A stretch of DNA of 64,000 nt from Kitasatospora setae KM-6054 (GTDB lineage Bacteria > Actinomycetota > Actinomycetes > Streptomycetales > Streptomycetaceae). The stretch is from assembly GCF_000269985.1 (NCBI RefSeq), contig NC_016109.1, forward strand, positions 8,459,001-8,523,000. Direction: 5' to 3'. Below are positions 8,946 to 16,705 of this stretch, one piece after another; within the stretch, counting starts at the first letter, position 1; each line of letters begins with the position of its first letter. Under the pieces are notes generated by a model. It was given only the letters and a program-made list of their open reading frames with translations. It made no database searches and was not told the DNA's origin. A program made the translations under genes and the position numbers.

Positions 8946-9401
8946 GTGCCCCGCACCGTCCACGGCCTCACCGACCTGCTCGCCCTCGGCGGCACCGACC
9001 TCGGCCACAGCCAGTGGCTGGGGATCGCCCAGGACCGGGTGAACACCTTCGCCGACGCCACCGGCGACCACCAGTGGATCCACACCGACCCCGAACGCGC
9101 CGCCGCCGGCCCGTTCGGCACCCCGATCGCCCACGGCTACCTGACGCTCTCGCTGCTGATCCCGCTGTGGAGCGAACTGCTGGAGGTCGAGGGCGTCACC
9201 ACCAAGGTCAACTACGGCCTGAACAAGGTCCGCTTCCCCTCCCCGGTCACGGTCGGGTCCAAGATCCGCGTCCACGGGGCGATCGCCTCGGTCGCGGAGG
9301 TGAAGGGCGGCGCCGAGGTGACCGTCGACCTGACCGTCGAGATCGACGGCGGGGCCAAGCCCGCGGCCGTGGCCCAGGCCGTCTACCGCTTCTACGCCTG
9401 A
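8946..9401 (+). CDS. couM: MaoC-family enoyl-CoA hydratase, CouM-like
   Basis: The 151-residue single hot-dog-fold protein has the MaoC/R-hydratase signature with the catalytic Asp/His region (FADATGDHQWIHTD) and the GTPIAHGYLTLSLLIPL helix. It would hydrate the cinnamoyl-CoA double bond between the ligase and dehydrogenase steps. The GTG start follows GGAAGGA. A perfect 25-bp stem hairpin 53 bases after its stop ends the operon. It lacks a second hot-dog domain, so it probably acts as a dimer. Confidence 0.8.
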   Translation: MPRTVHGLTDLLALGGTDLGHSQWLGIAQDRVNTFADATGDHQWIHTDPERAAAGPFGTPIAHGYLTLSLLIPLWSELLEVEGVTTKVNYGLNKVRFPSPVTVGSKIRVHGAIASVAEVKGGAEVTVDLTVEIDGGAKPAAVAQAVYRFYA

Positions 9402-9454
9402 GCGCGGCTTCCGCGCCCGGGTGCCGCTTCCACGCCCGGGTACTGCTTCCACGC

Positions 9455-9510
9455 CCGGAACGGCGCGAGCCGCCACCCCCTCGCCGGGGTGGCGGCTCGC
9501 GCCGTTCCGG
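9455..9510 (+). terminator. Perfect 25-bp stem-loop terminator
   Basis: Arms 9455-9479 and 9486-9510 are exact inverse complements around a six-base loop. There is no U-tract, as is usual in actinomycetes. Just upstream (about 9406-9460) a unit of roughly 18 bp resembling GCTTCCACGCCCGG recurs three times. Confidence 0.85.
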
Positions 9511-9532
9511 CGGTCGGGCGGCCGATCGCGAC

Positions 9533-9579
9533 CAATGCCGTGCATATTATTGACGGCCGACAAAGAGCAGCCCTAGATT
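9533..9579 (+). promoter_or_regulatory. Promoter of MFS gene with the cou-operon motif
   Basis: TTGACG (9550-9555), an 18-bp spacer and TAGATT (9574-9579) form a promoter. CAATGCCGTGCA at 9533-9544 lies at the same offset as the matching box at 5487. The patch is AT-rich for this genome (TGCATATTATTG). The rest of the 311-bp gap holds the terminator and a 130-bp leader in which I see no further structure. Confidence 0.6.
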
Positions 9580-9712
9580 CGCCGCACGGCCGGTACGCCC
9601 GCGCCGCCCCCGCGCCGCCCCCGGGCCGCCCCTTCCGTGCGAACGCCCGAACTCCGCCCCCGCCTCCGGCGCCGGCCCCCGCTCGTCCCCCTCCCCCCCA
9701 GGAGAAGCCCCC

Positions 9713-11284
9713 ATGTCCACCACCACCCGCCCGTCCGCGCCCGCCGCCCAGGGCAGGCCGGTCCTCCGGCGCGGCACCCTGATCGCCGGCCTGCTCGCCG
9801 TCTGCACGGCCCAGATCGGCCTGGCCATCCCGGCCACCCTCAACGGCCTCTTCCAGAGCCAACTGCACCCCGTCGGCTCGCAGTTGACCTGGATCTCGGA
9901 CGCCTTCCTGCTGCCGGTCGCGGTGCTGGAGCTGACCTTCGGCCTGCTCGGCGACCTGCTGGGCCGCAAGCGGCTGCTGGTCGGCGGAGCCGCCCTGCTG
10001 GCCGTCGGCGAGATCGTCAGCGCCACCGCCTCCGGCATCCACCAGCTCTGGGCCGGCCAGGCCCTGGCCGGCCTGGGCGCCGCCGCGCTCTTCCCGACCT
10101 CGCTGGCGATCCTCGCCGCCGGCGCCGCCTCCACCGCCGAACGGGCCCGGGTCGTCGCGCTGTGGGCCGCCCTGCTCTCCACCGGCGGCTTCGTCGCCCC
10201 GCTGATCGGCGGCGTCACCGCCACCCACGGTTCCTGGCGCTGGGCCTTCGTGATCGTCACCCTGATCGGCACGGCCAGCGCCCTGACCAGTGCCTTCCTC
10301 GCCGACGAGTCCCGCGCCCCCGAAGGCCGCTCGCTCGACCTGCCCGGCCAACTCACCATCGGCGTCGGCCTGTTCGCCCTGCTCTACGCGATCGTCCAGG
10401 GCCCCGAGGACGGCTGGACCTCCACCCCCGTGCTCGCCGCCTTCGCCCTCGCCGTCCTCGGCCTGGCCGGCTTCGTCGTCGCCGAACTGCGCTCCGCCTC
10501 CCCGCTGCTGCGCCTCGACCTGTTCCGCAACCGCTCCTTCGCGGTCGCCTCCGTCATCGCCGTGGTCGGCATGTTCAGCTTCCTCGGCACCGCCTACTCG
10601 GTCAGCATCCGGCTCGGCCCCGTCCAGGAACTGCCCCCCATGCGCACCGCCACGGCCTTCCTGCTGCTCAACGGCATCGCCCTGGCCATGCTGCCGGTCA
10701 CCCGCCGGCTGCTGAACACGGTGGCCCCGCGCCTGCTGCTCGGCTCCGGCCTGCTGCTGATCGCGGCCGGCAACTACTGGGCGGCCGCCCTGCCGGTCCA
10801 CGACCACTCCTTCGCCCCGCTGATCGCCCCGCTCGCCCTGGTCGGCCTCGGCTTCGCCGTCACCGTCTCCTCCGTCACCGCCACCGCCGTCACCACCGTG
10901 CCCCCGCACCTGGCCGGCATGGCCAGCGCCACCACCAACCTGCTGCGCGACTTCGGCTTCACCCTGGGTCCCGCCGTGATCGGCGCGATCGCCCTCAGCC
11001 GGGCCGGCGACCACTTCACCACCGCCCTCGGCGCCTCCGACCTGCCCGCCCCGCTCAAGGGCGCGGGCGCCGCGATCCTGGAAGAGGGCGGCCCGCTCGC
11101 CGTCAACGGCGCCTCGAAAGCGCCCAAGCTCGCCGCCCTGCACCCGCTCGCCGAGAGCGCGCTCGGGGCCGGCTACTCGGTCGGCTTCGTGGTCTGCGGC
11201 TGCGCCGCGCTCTTCTCCGCCCTCCTCGCGCTGCTGGCCCTGCGCGGCCGCGCCGCGGACGGGGAGCCGGTCCCCGTCCACTGA
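9713..11284 (+). CDS. MFS transporter, 14-helix DHA2/EmrB type
   Basis: The 523-residue membrane protein has about 14 hydrophobic helices. Major-facilitator signatures include the motif-A-like loop GLLGDLLGRKRLLVGG after helix 2 and GSWRWAFVIV near helix 5. This subfamily usually exports drugs with protons. The shared promoter motif and position after the cou-like operon suggest that here it moves a phenolic acid. The Rhodococcus cou locus also carries an MFS gene, couT, but direction of transport cannot be read from sequence. GGAGAAG precedes the ATG. The alpha/beta hydrolase start lies 37 bases downstream, so the two are probably co-transcribed. Confidence 0.8.
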   Translation: MSTTTRPSAPAAQGRPVLRRGTLIAGLLAVCTAQIGLAIPATLNGLFQSQLHPVGSQLTWISDAFLLPVAVLELTFGLLGDLLGRKRLLVGGAALLAVGEIVSATASGIHQLWAGQALAGLGAAALFPTSLAILAAGAASTAERARVVALWAALLSTGGFVAPLIGGVTATHGSWRWAFVIVTLIGTASALTSAFLADESRAPEGRSLDLPGQLTIGVGLFALLYAIVQGPEDGWTSTPVLAAFALAVLGLAGFVVAELRSASPLLRLDLFRNRSFAVASVIAVVGMFSFLGTAYSVSIRLGPVQELPPMRTATAFLLLNGIALAMLPVTRRLLNTVAPRLLLGSGLLLIAAGNYWAAALPVHDHSFAPLIAPLALVGLGFAVTVSSVTATAVTTVPPHLAGMASATTNLLRDFGFTLGPAVIGAIALSRAGDHFTTALGASDLPAPLKGAGAAILEEGGPLAVNGASKAPKLAALHPLAESALGAGYSVGFVVCGCAALFSALLALLALRGRAADGEPVPVH

Positions 11285-11320
11285 CCGCCGACCCGACCCC
11301 ACCCTGTTGGAGCCCCCGCC

Positions 11321-12648
11321 ATGAGCCGACCCACCCGTTCGTCCCGTTCGTCCCGTTCGCCGCCACCGCCCCGGCGGCCGCCGCCACCGCGTCCACCCAC
11401 TACAGCGGCACCCTGGCGGACGGTGCGACCTGGATCGCCGACAAGCCCGCGCAGTGGAACGGCGTCCTGCTGCTGTTCAGCCACGGCTTCGGCCCGCTCA
11501 CCGCCGCCGACGCCCCCTCCGACGCCGTCCGGGACCGGCTGCTCGCCGAGGGCTACGCGCTGGCCGGCTCCTCCTACGACCCGAACGGCTCGGCCTGGGC
11601 GCTGAACTCCGCCGAACGCGACCAGTTCGCCACCGTCACCGCGTTCGGCGACACCGCGGGCCGGCCGGCGCACGTCGTCTCGGTCGGGCTCTCGATGGGC
11701 GGCCTGGTCAACGCCCAGATCGCCCGCGACGGCGCCGGCCGGATCGACGGCGCGCTGAACCTGTGCGGACTCGTCGCCGGCGGCGTCGACCTGGAGGACT
11801 ACCAGCTCGACGCCGAGTACGCGCTGGCCTGGTTCTTCGACCGCGCCGACCTGCCGCTGCTGGTCGACCTGCCCAGCCAGGCCGCCGCCTCCGCACTGGC
11901 CGACCGGCTCACCGCCGCCGTCGCCGCCGCCCAGCAGACCCCGGCCGGACGGGCCAGGATCGCCCTCGCCGCCGCCTACCTCAACCAGTCGGCCTGGGCC
12001 CCAGGCCAGGCCCCGCCCGCCCCCACCGACCACGCCGAGCAGGAGCACCAGCAGTACCAGTGGCTCCGGCAGGGACTGCTGTCCTTCATCGTCCCCGGCC
12101 GCTACGCCGTCGAGCGGTCCGCTGGCGGCAACCCCTCCTCCACCGAGGGCGTCGACTACACCGACCTGCTCGGCAGGTCCTGGCACGCCGACGAGGTCCG
12201 CGCCCTGTACGCCGCGGCCGGCCTCGACCCGAAGGCCGACACCGCCGCGCTCACCGCGCACGCCGACATCACCGGCTCCGCCACCGCCCGGGCCAACCTG
12301 ACCGCCAGCTCCACCGTCGCCTCGCTCGGCGTCCCGATGCTCTCCCTGCACACCACCTCCGACCAGCTCGTCCCGGTCGAGCAGGAGAACGCCTACGCCG
12401 CCCGGATCCGGGCCGCGGGCGACAACAGCCTGCTGCGGCAGGCGTTCGTCGCCCGGCAGGGGCACTGCAACTTCACCACCGCCGAGATCGTGGCCGGCCT
12501 GCACGCCCTGGAGCAGCGCCTGACCACCGGCTCCTGGAGCAACGCCGCCACCCCCGAGTCCCTCCAGGCCCGCGCCACCGCGCTCGGCCTGGGCGGCGCC
12601 GCCTTCGTCGACTGGAAGCCCTCCGCGCTGTCCGGCATCCGCCGCTGA
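11321..12648 (+). CDS. Secreted alpha/beta hydrolase, frame disrupted at 5' end
   Basis: From about 11335 to the TGA at 12646 one frame encodes a serine hydrolase of about 430 residues with SHGFGP (oxyanion region) and nucleophile elbow GLSMGG (Ser codon at 11692). A C-terminal GHCNFTTAE places the catalytic His. The first part of that frame (FAATAPAAAATA) looks like a signal-peptide end, but it contains no ATG, GTG or TTG start. The only well-placed start, ATG at 11321 with GGAG eight bases upstream, is in the next frame, which stops at 11605. A one-base loss near a 9-bp triplicated unit (11335-11361) would explain this. It may be a true mutation or an assembly error. By context it could be a feruloyl or related ester hydrolase; that is a guess. 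Confidence 0.65.
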
Positions 12649-12660
12649 CCCGGCCCCGCC

Positions 12661-12704
12661 CGCCCGTCCACCCGTCGCCCCACCGGTCGGCGGGCGGACG
12701 GGCG
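12661..12704. terminator. Hairpin between convergent genes
   Basis: CGCCCGTCC (12661-12669) pairs with GGACGGGCG (12696-12704) around a GC-rich, partly self-pairing loop. It lies between the convergent hydrolase and Hsp18-regulator genes. Three short GGGGCGCTC-like repeats follow at 12716-12740. Confidence 0.5.
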
Positions 12705-12756
12705 CTCGGATGTTCGGGGCGCTCGGGGCGCTCGGGGCGTTAGGGGGTGCGGGCGC

Positions 12757-13473
12757 TCAGGCGCGGCGCCGGTTGCTGGCGGCGCGGAGGTCGCCGGTGC
12801 GGTCGGCGAGGGCGTCCAGGCGGGCGGCCAACTCGGCCTGTCCGCTGCCCAGGTGGGGGCGCAGCTCGGTGAGCGGAGCGAGGAGGTCGGCCGCGTCGGC
12901 CGTCCCGAGGGCGGCCGCGAGGGTCTCCTGGGCCGGGCGCGCGTCCGGGCCGAGCCCGGCCGCCCCGAGTCGGGCGGCCAGGACGCGCAGCTCGGCGGCG
13001 TGCTCGCGGGCCCAGGCGGAGACGGCCCGGTCGGCGGCCCGGTGGTCGCGCACCGCCTTGACGCGCTCCGCGCCCGTTCCCGGAGCGCCCGTTCCCGCAG
13101 CGCCCGTCCCCGCCGCTCCCTCCCCGGCGCGGCGCAGCCGCAGGTAGCGGTTCTCGGCGGCCTGGCGACTGCCCACCCCCATCGGGTGGGCGAGGTCGGC
13201 CCAGGTGGCGCCGTCCGCGCGGGCGCTCTCCACCAGCCCGGCCTCCCAGCCCGCGAGCCGGGCCCGCAGTTCGCGCAGCAGCAGCAGGGCGTCCAGGGCC
13301 GCTGCCGGATCGCCCGGCTGCTCGCGCTGCTCGGGCTGGGCCGGGGACCCGGGTGCACCGGCGCGGTGGACGGCCTCCTCGATGGCGGCCAGGGCCGCGA
13401 CGGCGGCGACCGGCGAGACCGGTCGGCCGGCCCCGCCGAAGGGGGTGTGGGGTGGCGTCGGCTTCTCGCTCAT
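12757..13473 (-). CDS. RheA/Hsp18-regulator-like protein
   Basis: The 238-residue soluble protein has a conserved core DGATWADLAHPMGVGSRQAA (about 87-106), which reads as a helix-turn-helix, followed by a variable Gly/Ala/Thr linker and a helical C-terminus. Proteins of this kind are found beside small heat-shock genes in Streptomyces and are named after RheA, the thermosensing repressor of hsp18. Here it diverges from an Hsp20 gene across 111 bases containing a partial RheA-type operator. The ATG is at 13473. The assignment rests on this pairing and the core sequence. Confidence 0.7.
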   Translation of the reverse strand: MSEKPTPPHTPFGGAGRPVSPVAAVAALAAIEEAVHRAGAPGSPAQPEQREQPGDPAAALDALLLLRELRARLAGWEAGLVESARADGATWADLAHPMGVGSRQAAENRYLRLRRAGEGAAGTGAAGTGAPGTGAERVKAVRDHRAADRAVSAWAREHAAELRVLAARLGAAGLGPDARPAQETLAAALGTADAADLLAPLTELRPHLGSGQAELAARLDALADRTGDLRAASNRRRA

Positions 13474-13475
13474 GG

Positions 13476-13531
13476 CGTCATCCTAACAATGACGTCGCAC
13501 CTTTGTCATCGAGTGGACGACGTGCTACAAC
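13476..13531. promoter_or_regulatory. hsp18 promoter and RheA-like operator
   Basis: TTGTCA (13503-13508), a 17-bp spacer and TACAAC (13526-13531) form the likely hsp18 promoter. TGTCATC-N5-GACGACG (13504-13522) matches the RheA operator TGTCATC-N5-GATGACA at 12 of 14 positions and overlaps the -35. A second inverted repeat, CGTCAT-N7-ATGACG (13476-13494), lies by the regulator's own start. Confidence 0.6.
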
Positions 13532-13584
13532 GGTCACAGGTGATGTGCACCGGCACCCTTTGATCCCACAGGAGGTGTTTCGCG

Positions 13585-14019
13585 ATGCTGCTGCGCACCG
13601 ACCCGTTCCGCGAACTCGACCGTCTCACCCAGCAGTTCACGGGTGCGAACGGCACCTGGTCGCGTCCGGCCCCGATGCCCCTGGACGCCTACCGGGCCGG
13701 CGACGAGTACGTGATCCACTTCGACCTGCCGGGAGTCGACCCGGACGCGATCGACGTCGACGTCGAACGGAACATGCTGACCGTCAAGGCCGAGCGCCGC
13801 CCCCACCCGCAGGCCGAGGACGTCAAGTGGGAGCTCGTGGAGCGCCCCCTCGGCGTCTTCTCGCGCCAGGTGATGCTCTCCGACACCCTCGATCCCGAGG
13901 GCATCACCGCGGACTACGACCAGGGCGTGCTGACGCTCCGCATCCCGGTCGCGGAGAAGGCCAAGCCCCGCAAGGTGGCCGTCGGTCGCAGCGGGGCCCG
14001 CAAGCAGATCCGCGCCTGA
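13585..14019 (+). CDS. hsp18: Hsp20/alpha-crystallin small heat-shock protein
   Basis: The 144-residue protein starts MLLRTDPFRELDRLTQQF and carries an alpha-crystallin domain at about 35-130 (YVIHFDLPGVDPDAIDVDVE; ADYDQGVLTLRIPVAEKAKP). It ends with a short IxI-type tail. It forms ATP-independent chaperone oligomers that hold unfolding proteins during heat stress. An AGGAGG ribosome-binding site precedes the ATG. Length and sequence match Streptomyces Hsp18. Confidence 0.95.
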   Translation: MLLRTDPFRELDRLTQQFTGANGTWSRPAPMPLDAYRAGDEYVIHFDLPGVDPDAIDVDVERNMLTVKAERRPHPQAEDVKWELVERPLGVFSRQVMLSDTLDPEGITADYDQGVLTLRIPVAEKAKPRKVAVGRSGARKQIRA

Positions 14020-14082
14020 CCCCGCCCCACGCGACCGGCCCACCGCGCCGGACTCTCCGTCCGCCGCGGCCGCACCGCCGCC

Positions 14083-14110
14083 ACCCGCACCCCCCCCGGG
14101 GGGTGCGGGT
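14083..14110. terminator. Perfect 13-bp hairpin, shared terminator
   Basis: Arms 14083-14095 and 14098-14110 pair exactly. It sits between convergent hsp18 and lacI-family genes and could stop transcription from both sides. Confidence 0.8.
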
Positions 14111-14175
14111 ACGCGTCGTGCCGCCGACCGCGCCGGATCCCCGCGCCGCGTCACTCCCGCAGGGTCCGCCGGGGG

Positions 14176-15207
14176 TCAGCCGCGGTGGGCCGGTCCCGTG
14201 CTGCGGCGCAGCACCAGTTCGGGGGCGATCTGGACGCGGGTGAGCGGGTGCGCGCTGCCGCCGAGTTCGGCGACCAGCAACTCCAGGGCGCGGCGGCCTA
14301 GTTCGCCGAAGTCCTGGCGGACGGTGCTGAGCGGCGGGATGAAGTAGGCGGCCTCGGGGATGTCGTCGAAGCCGACCACGCTGAGGTCGCCGGGCACCGG
14401 CCGGCCGGCCTCGTGCAGGGCGCGCAGCAGTCCGAGGGCCATGTGGTCGTTGGCGCAGAAGACGGCGGTGACGTCGGCCAGCCGGGCGATCCGCTGCCCG
14501 GCCTCGTAGCCGGACCGGGCGCTCCAGTCGCCGAGCGCCGGGGCGGGGGGCCGCAGGCCGGCCGTCTCCAGGGCCAGCCGCCAGCCCTCCTGGCGGTCCT
14601 GGCTCTCCAGCCAGCCGGCCGGGCCGGCCAGGTGGTGGACGGTGCGGTGGCCGAGGTCGAGCAGGTGCCGGGTGGCGGCCTCCGCGCCGGAGCGGTTGTC
14701 GACGGTGACGGTCGGGATGCTGGAGCGGGCGCCGGAGCCGACCGCGACCACCGGCACCGAGCTGGAGAGTTTGGCGACGGCGCTGACGGCCGAGGTCTGC
14801 GGGGCGATCACCACGACCCCCTCGACGCCCTGGTCGCGGAGCCGGTCGACCGCCTCCTGGACGGAGCGGCTGTCCAGTGAGCGCAGGCTGGCGACGCTGA
14901 CGAAGTACCCGGCGCTGCGGGCGGCGCGCTCGATGCCGTCCAGCATCGAGGCGGGCCCGTACAGGGTGGACTCGAAGCTGACCACGCCGAGGGTCTGCGA
15001 GCGGCGGGTGACCAGGGCGCGGGCCGCCGAGTTGGGGCGGTAGTCGAGTTCCCGGATGGCCGCGAGCACCCGTTCCCGGGTGCCGGGGCGGACGTGCGGG
15101 GCGCCGTTGAGGACCCGGGACACCGTCTGGTGCGACACCCCGGCGAGTTTCGCGACGTCCGCCATGACGGGCTGCCGCGTCTCCGGGCCGGCCGTTTCGG
15201 TCTCCAC
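14176..15207 (-). CDS. LacI-family repressor of the arabinose operon
   Basis: The 343-residue protein has a canonical LacI HTH (MADVAKLAGVSHQTVSRVLN, about 15-34) with hinge helix (PNSAARALVTRR) and a periplasmic-binding-like sugar domain (SVVGFDDIPEAAYFIPPLST near the C-terminus). It diverges from the sugar transporter operon. Two exact-complement 14-bp operators lie in the 446-bp gap. It likely represses both its own gene and the ara operon until the sugar or a phosphorylated product binds (inference). The GTG start has GGGAG upstream; the next ATG, at residue 15, is inside the HTH and too late. Confidence 0.88.
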   Translation of the reverse strand: METETAGPETRQPVMADVAKLAGVSHQTVSRVLNGAPHVRPGTRERVLAAIRELDYRPNSAARALVTRRSQTLGVVSFESTLYGPASMLDGIERAARSAGYFVSVASLRSLDSRSVQEAVDRLRDQGVEGVVVIAPQTSAVSAVAKLSSSVPVVAVGSGARSSIPTVTVDNRSGAEAATRHLLDLGHRTVHHLAGPAGWLESQDRQEGWRLALETAGLRPPAPALGDWSARSGYEAGQRIARLADVTAVFCANDHMALGLLRALHEAGRPVPGDLSVVGFDDIPEAAYFIPPLSTVRQDFGELGRRALELLVAELGGSAHPLTRVQIAPELVLRRSTGPAHRG

Positions 15208-15328
15208 CGTCTCCCACTCCTCACCGACCGCGAAGGCGTTCCGGGCGCGGCCGGTCCGCCCCGTGCGGTGCGGGGGGAGCGGTGGTGGCGTCGCGCGCCG
15301 GTGGTCCGGGAATCGTACCCGCTGTTCC

Positions 15329-15342
15329 TGTTAGCGCTCACA
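15329..15342. promoter_or_regulatory. LacI-type operator O1, regulator side
   Basis: TGTTAGCGCTCACA, 122 bases from the lacI-family start. It is the exact reverse complement of the second operator at 15476. The core AGCGCT is the usual LacI/GalR-family half-site pair. Confidence 0.75.
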
Positions 15343-15461
15343 ATCGGTCGGGAACCGGGGCTCCGGGGCGCGTCGGGGCCCCGACCTGCGGAAAGGGCGT
15401 CCGGTGCCGCTCGAGTGGGGTCCGACGCCGGTCAAGATTGGGTAACGGGCGGTGCCGCGGG

Positions 15462-15490
15462 TTGTCGAGCCCGAATGTGAGCGCTAACAA
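15462..15490 (+). promoter_or_regulatory. Arabinose operon promoter with overlapping operator O2
   Basis: TTGTCG (15462-15467), a 17-bp spacer and TAACAA (15485-15490) make the likely promoter. Operator TGTGAGCGCTAACA (15476-15489) covers the -10. Its centre is 147 bp (about 14 helical turns) from O1, so repression by looping is possible. A leader of about 155 bases follows, with no structure I can name. Confidence 0.65.
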
Positions 15491-15653
15491 TCTCCCTCAA
15501 GCGAAACGGCGCCGCTACATCCCGTTCACACGGACGAGACGGCGTGCGCCCTCCCCGGTCGCGCCCTGCCCCGGTCGTCTCGCTCCTCACCCCCGTGAAC
15601 GCGGGCCGGCCCCGCCGGCCGTGCGATCGACGATCCCGAGAGGAATTCCCCAC

Positions 15654-16637
15654 ATGTCCAAGAGAGCTGCGGCGGCCCTGGTCGCCGGCGCGATGGTCGC
15701 CGTCCTCACCGCCTGCGGTTCCGGCGGCGGCTCAGGCTCCGCCGACAAGGGTTCCGGCCACAAGCTCGTCGTGGGCTTCTCCCAGGTCGGCGCCGAGAGC
15801 GGCTGGCGCACCGCCAACACCAAGTCGGTCCAGGACGCGGCGAAGAAGGCCGGGATCGAGCTGAAGTTCTCCGACGCGCAGCAGAAGCAGGAGAACCAGA
15901 TCAAGGCGATCCGCTCGTTCATCCAGCAGAAGGTCGACGTGATCGCCTTCTCGCCGGTGGTCGAGTCGGGCTGGGACACCGTCCTCAAGGAGGCCAAGGA
16001 CGCGCACATCCCGGTCATCCTGACCGACCGCGCGGTCGACTCCAAGGACGAGTCGCTGTACGTCTCCTTCCTCGGCTCGGACTTCGTCGAGGAGGGCAAG
16101 AAGGCCGGTGACTGGCTGGTCAAGGAGTACGCGGCCGCCACCGGCGACGTGAACGTCGTCCAGCTGGAGGGCACCACCGGCTCCGCGCCCGCCAACGACC
16201 GCAAGTCCGGCTTCGCGGACGCCGTCAAGGGCCAGCCGAAGTTCAAGGTGGTCGCCTCGCAGACCGGTGACTTCACCCGCGCCAAGGGCAAGGAGGTCAT
16301 GCAGGCGTTCCTGAAGTCCCAGCCGAAGATCGACGTGCTGTACGCGCACAACGACGACATGGCGCTGGGCGCGATCCAGGCGATCGAGGAGGCCGGCAAG
16401 AAGCCCGGCACCGACATCAAGATCGTCTCGGTGGACGGCGTCAAGGACGCCTTCACCGCGATGAGCCAGGGCAAGATCAACTACGACGTCGAGTGCAACC
16501 CGCTGCTCGGCGACCAGCTGATGGACCTGGCGAAGAAGGTCAAGGCCGGCGAGAGCGTGCCGCGCCGGATCAAGACCGAGGAGGGCACCTTCACCCCCGA
16601 GCAGGCCACCGCGGCCCTGCCCAACCGCCAGTACTGA
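15654..16637 (+). CDS. Sugar ABC transporter binding lipoprotein, YtfQ-like
   Basis: The 327-residue protein has a lipoprotein signal (LTAC box, acylated Cys at C21) and a periplasmic-binding type-1 fold. Its mature part tracks E. coli YtfQ, the galactofuranose binder: VGFSQVGAESGWRTANT, QQKQENQIKAIRSF and SGDFTRAKGKEVMQ all have close counterparts. It would capture a furanose sugar outside the cell and hand it to the ATPase/permease proteins encoded next. The arabinose catabolic genes downstream suggest L-arabinofuranose as a natural ligand. The ATG follows GAGAGGAA. Confidence 0.88.
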   Translation: MSKRAAAALVAGAMVAVLTACGSGGGSGSADKGSGHKLVVGFSQVGAESGWRTANTKSVQDAAKKAGIELKFSDAQQKQENQIKAIRSFIQQKVDVIAFSPVVESGWDTVLKEAKDAHIPVILTDRAVDSKDESLYVSFLGSDFVEEGKKAGDWLVKEYAAATGDVNVVQLEGTTGSAPANDRKSGFADAVKGQPKFKVVASQTGDFTRAKGKEVMQAFLKSQPKIDVLYAHNDDMALGAIQAIEEAGKKPGTDIKIVSVDGVKDAFTAMSQGKINYDVECNPLLGDQLMDLAKKVKAGESVPRRIKTEEGTFTPEQATAALPNRQY

Positions 16638-16705
16638 CCCGCCCCGACCGGCCGGGGCCGCCCCAGCGGCGGCCCCGCCCGGGAGAACACGAGAGGAGAA
16701 CCGGG

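Noticed and set aside
6441..9563. Open minus-strand frame of about 1040 codons across the cou-like operon
   Set aside because: It is antisense to four well-supported genes. Its composition (Gly/Val/Arg/Asp-rich with long repeats) is the usual shadow of high-GC third positions, and it contains no recognisable domain.
13476..13531. HspR (HAIR) operator CTTGAGT-N7-ACTCAAG at hsp18
   Set aside because: No match to the HAIR motif in this gap; the repeats present fit a RheA-type site better.
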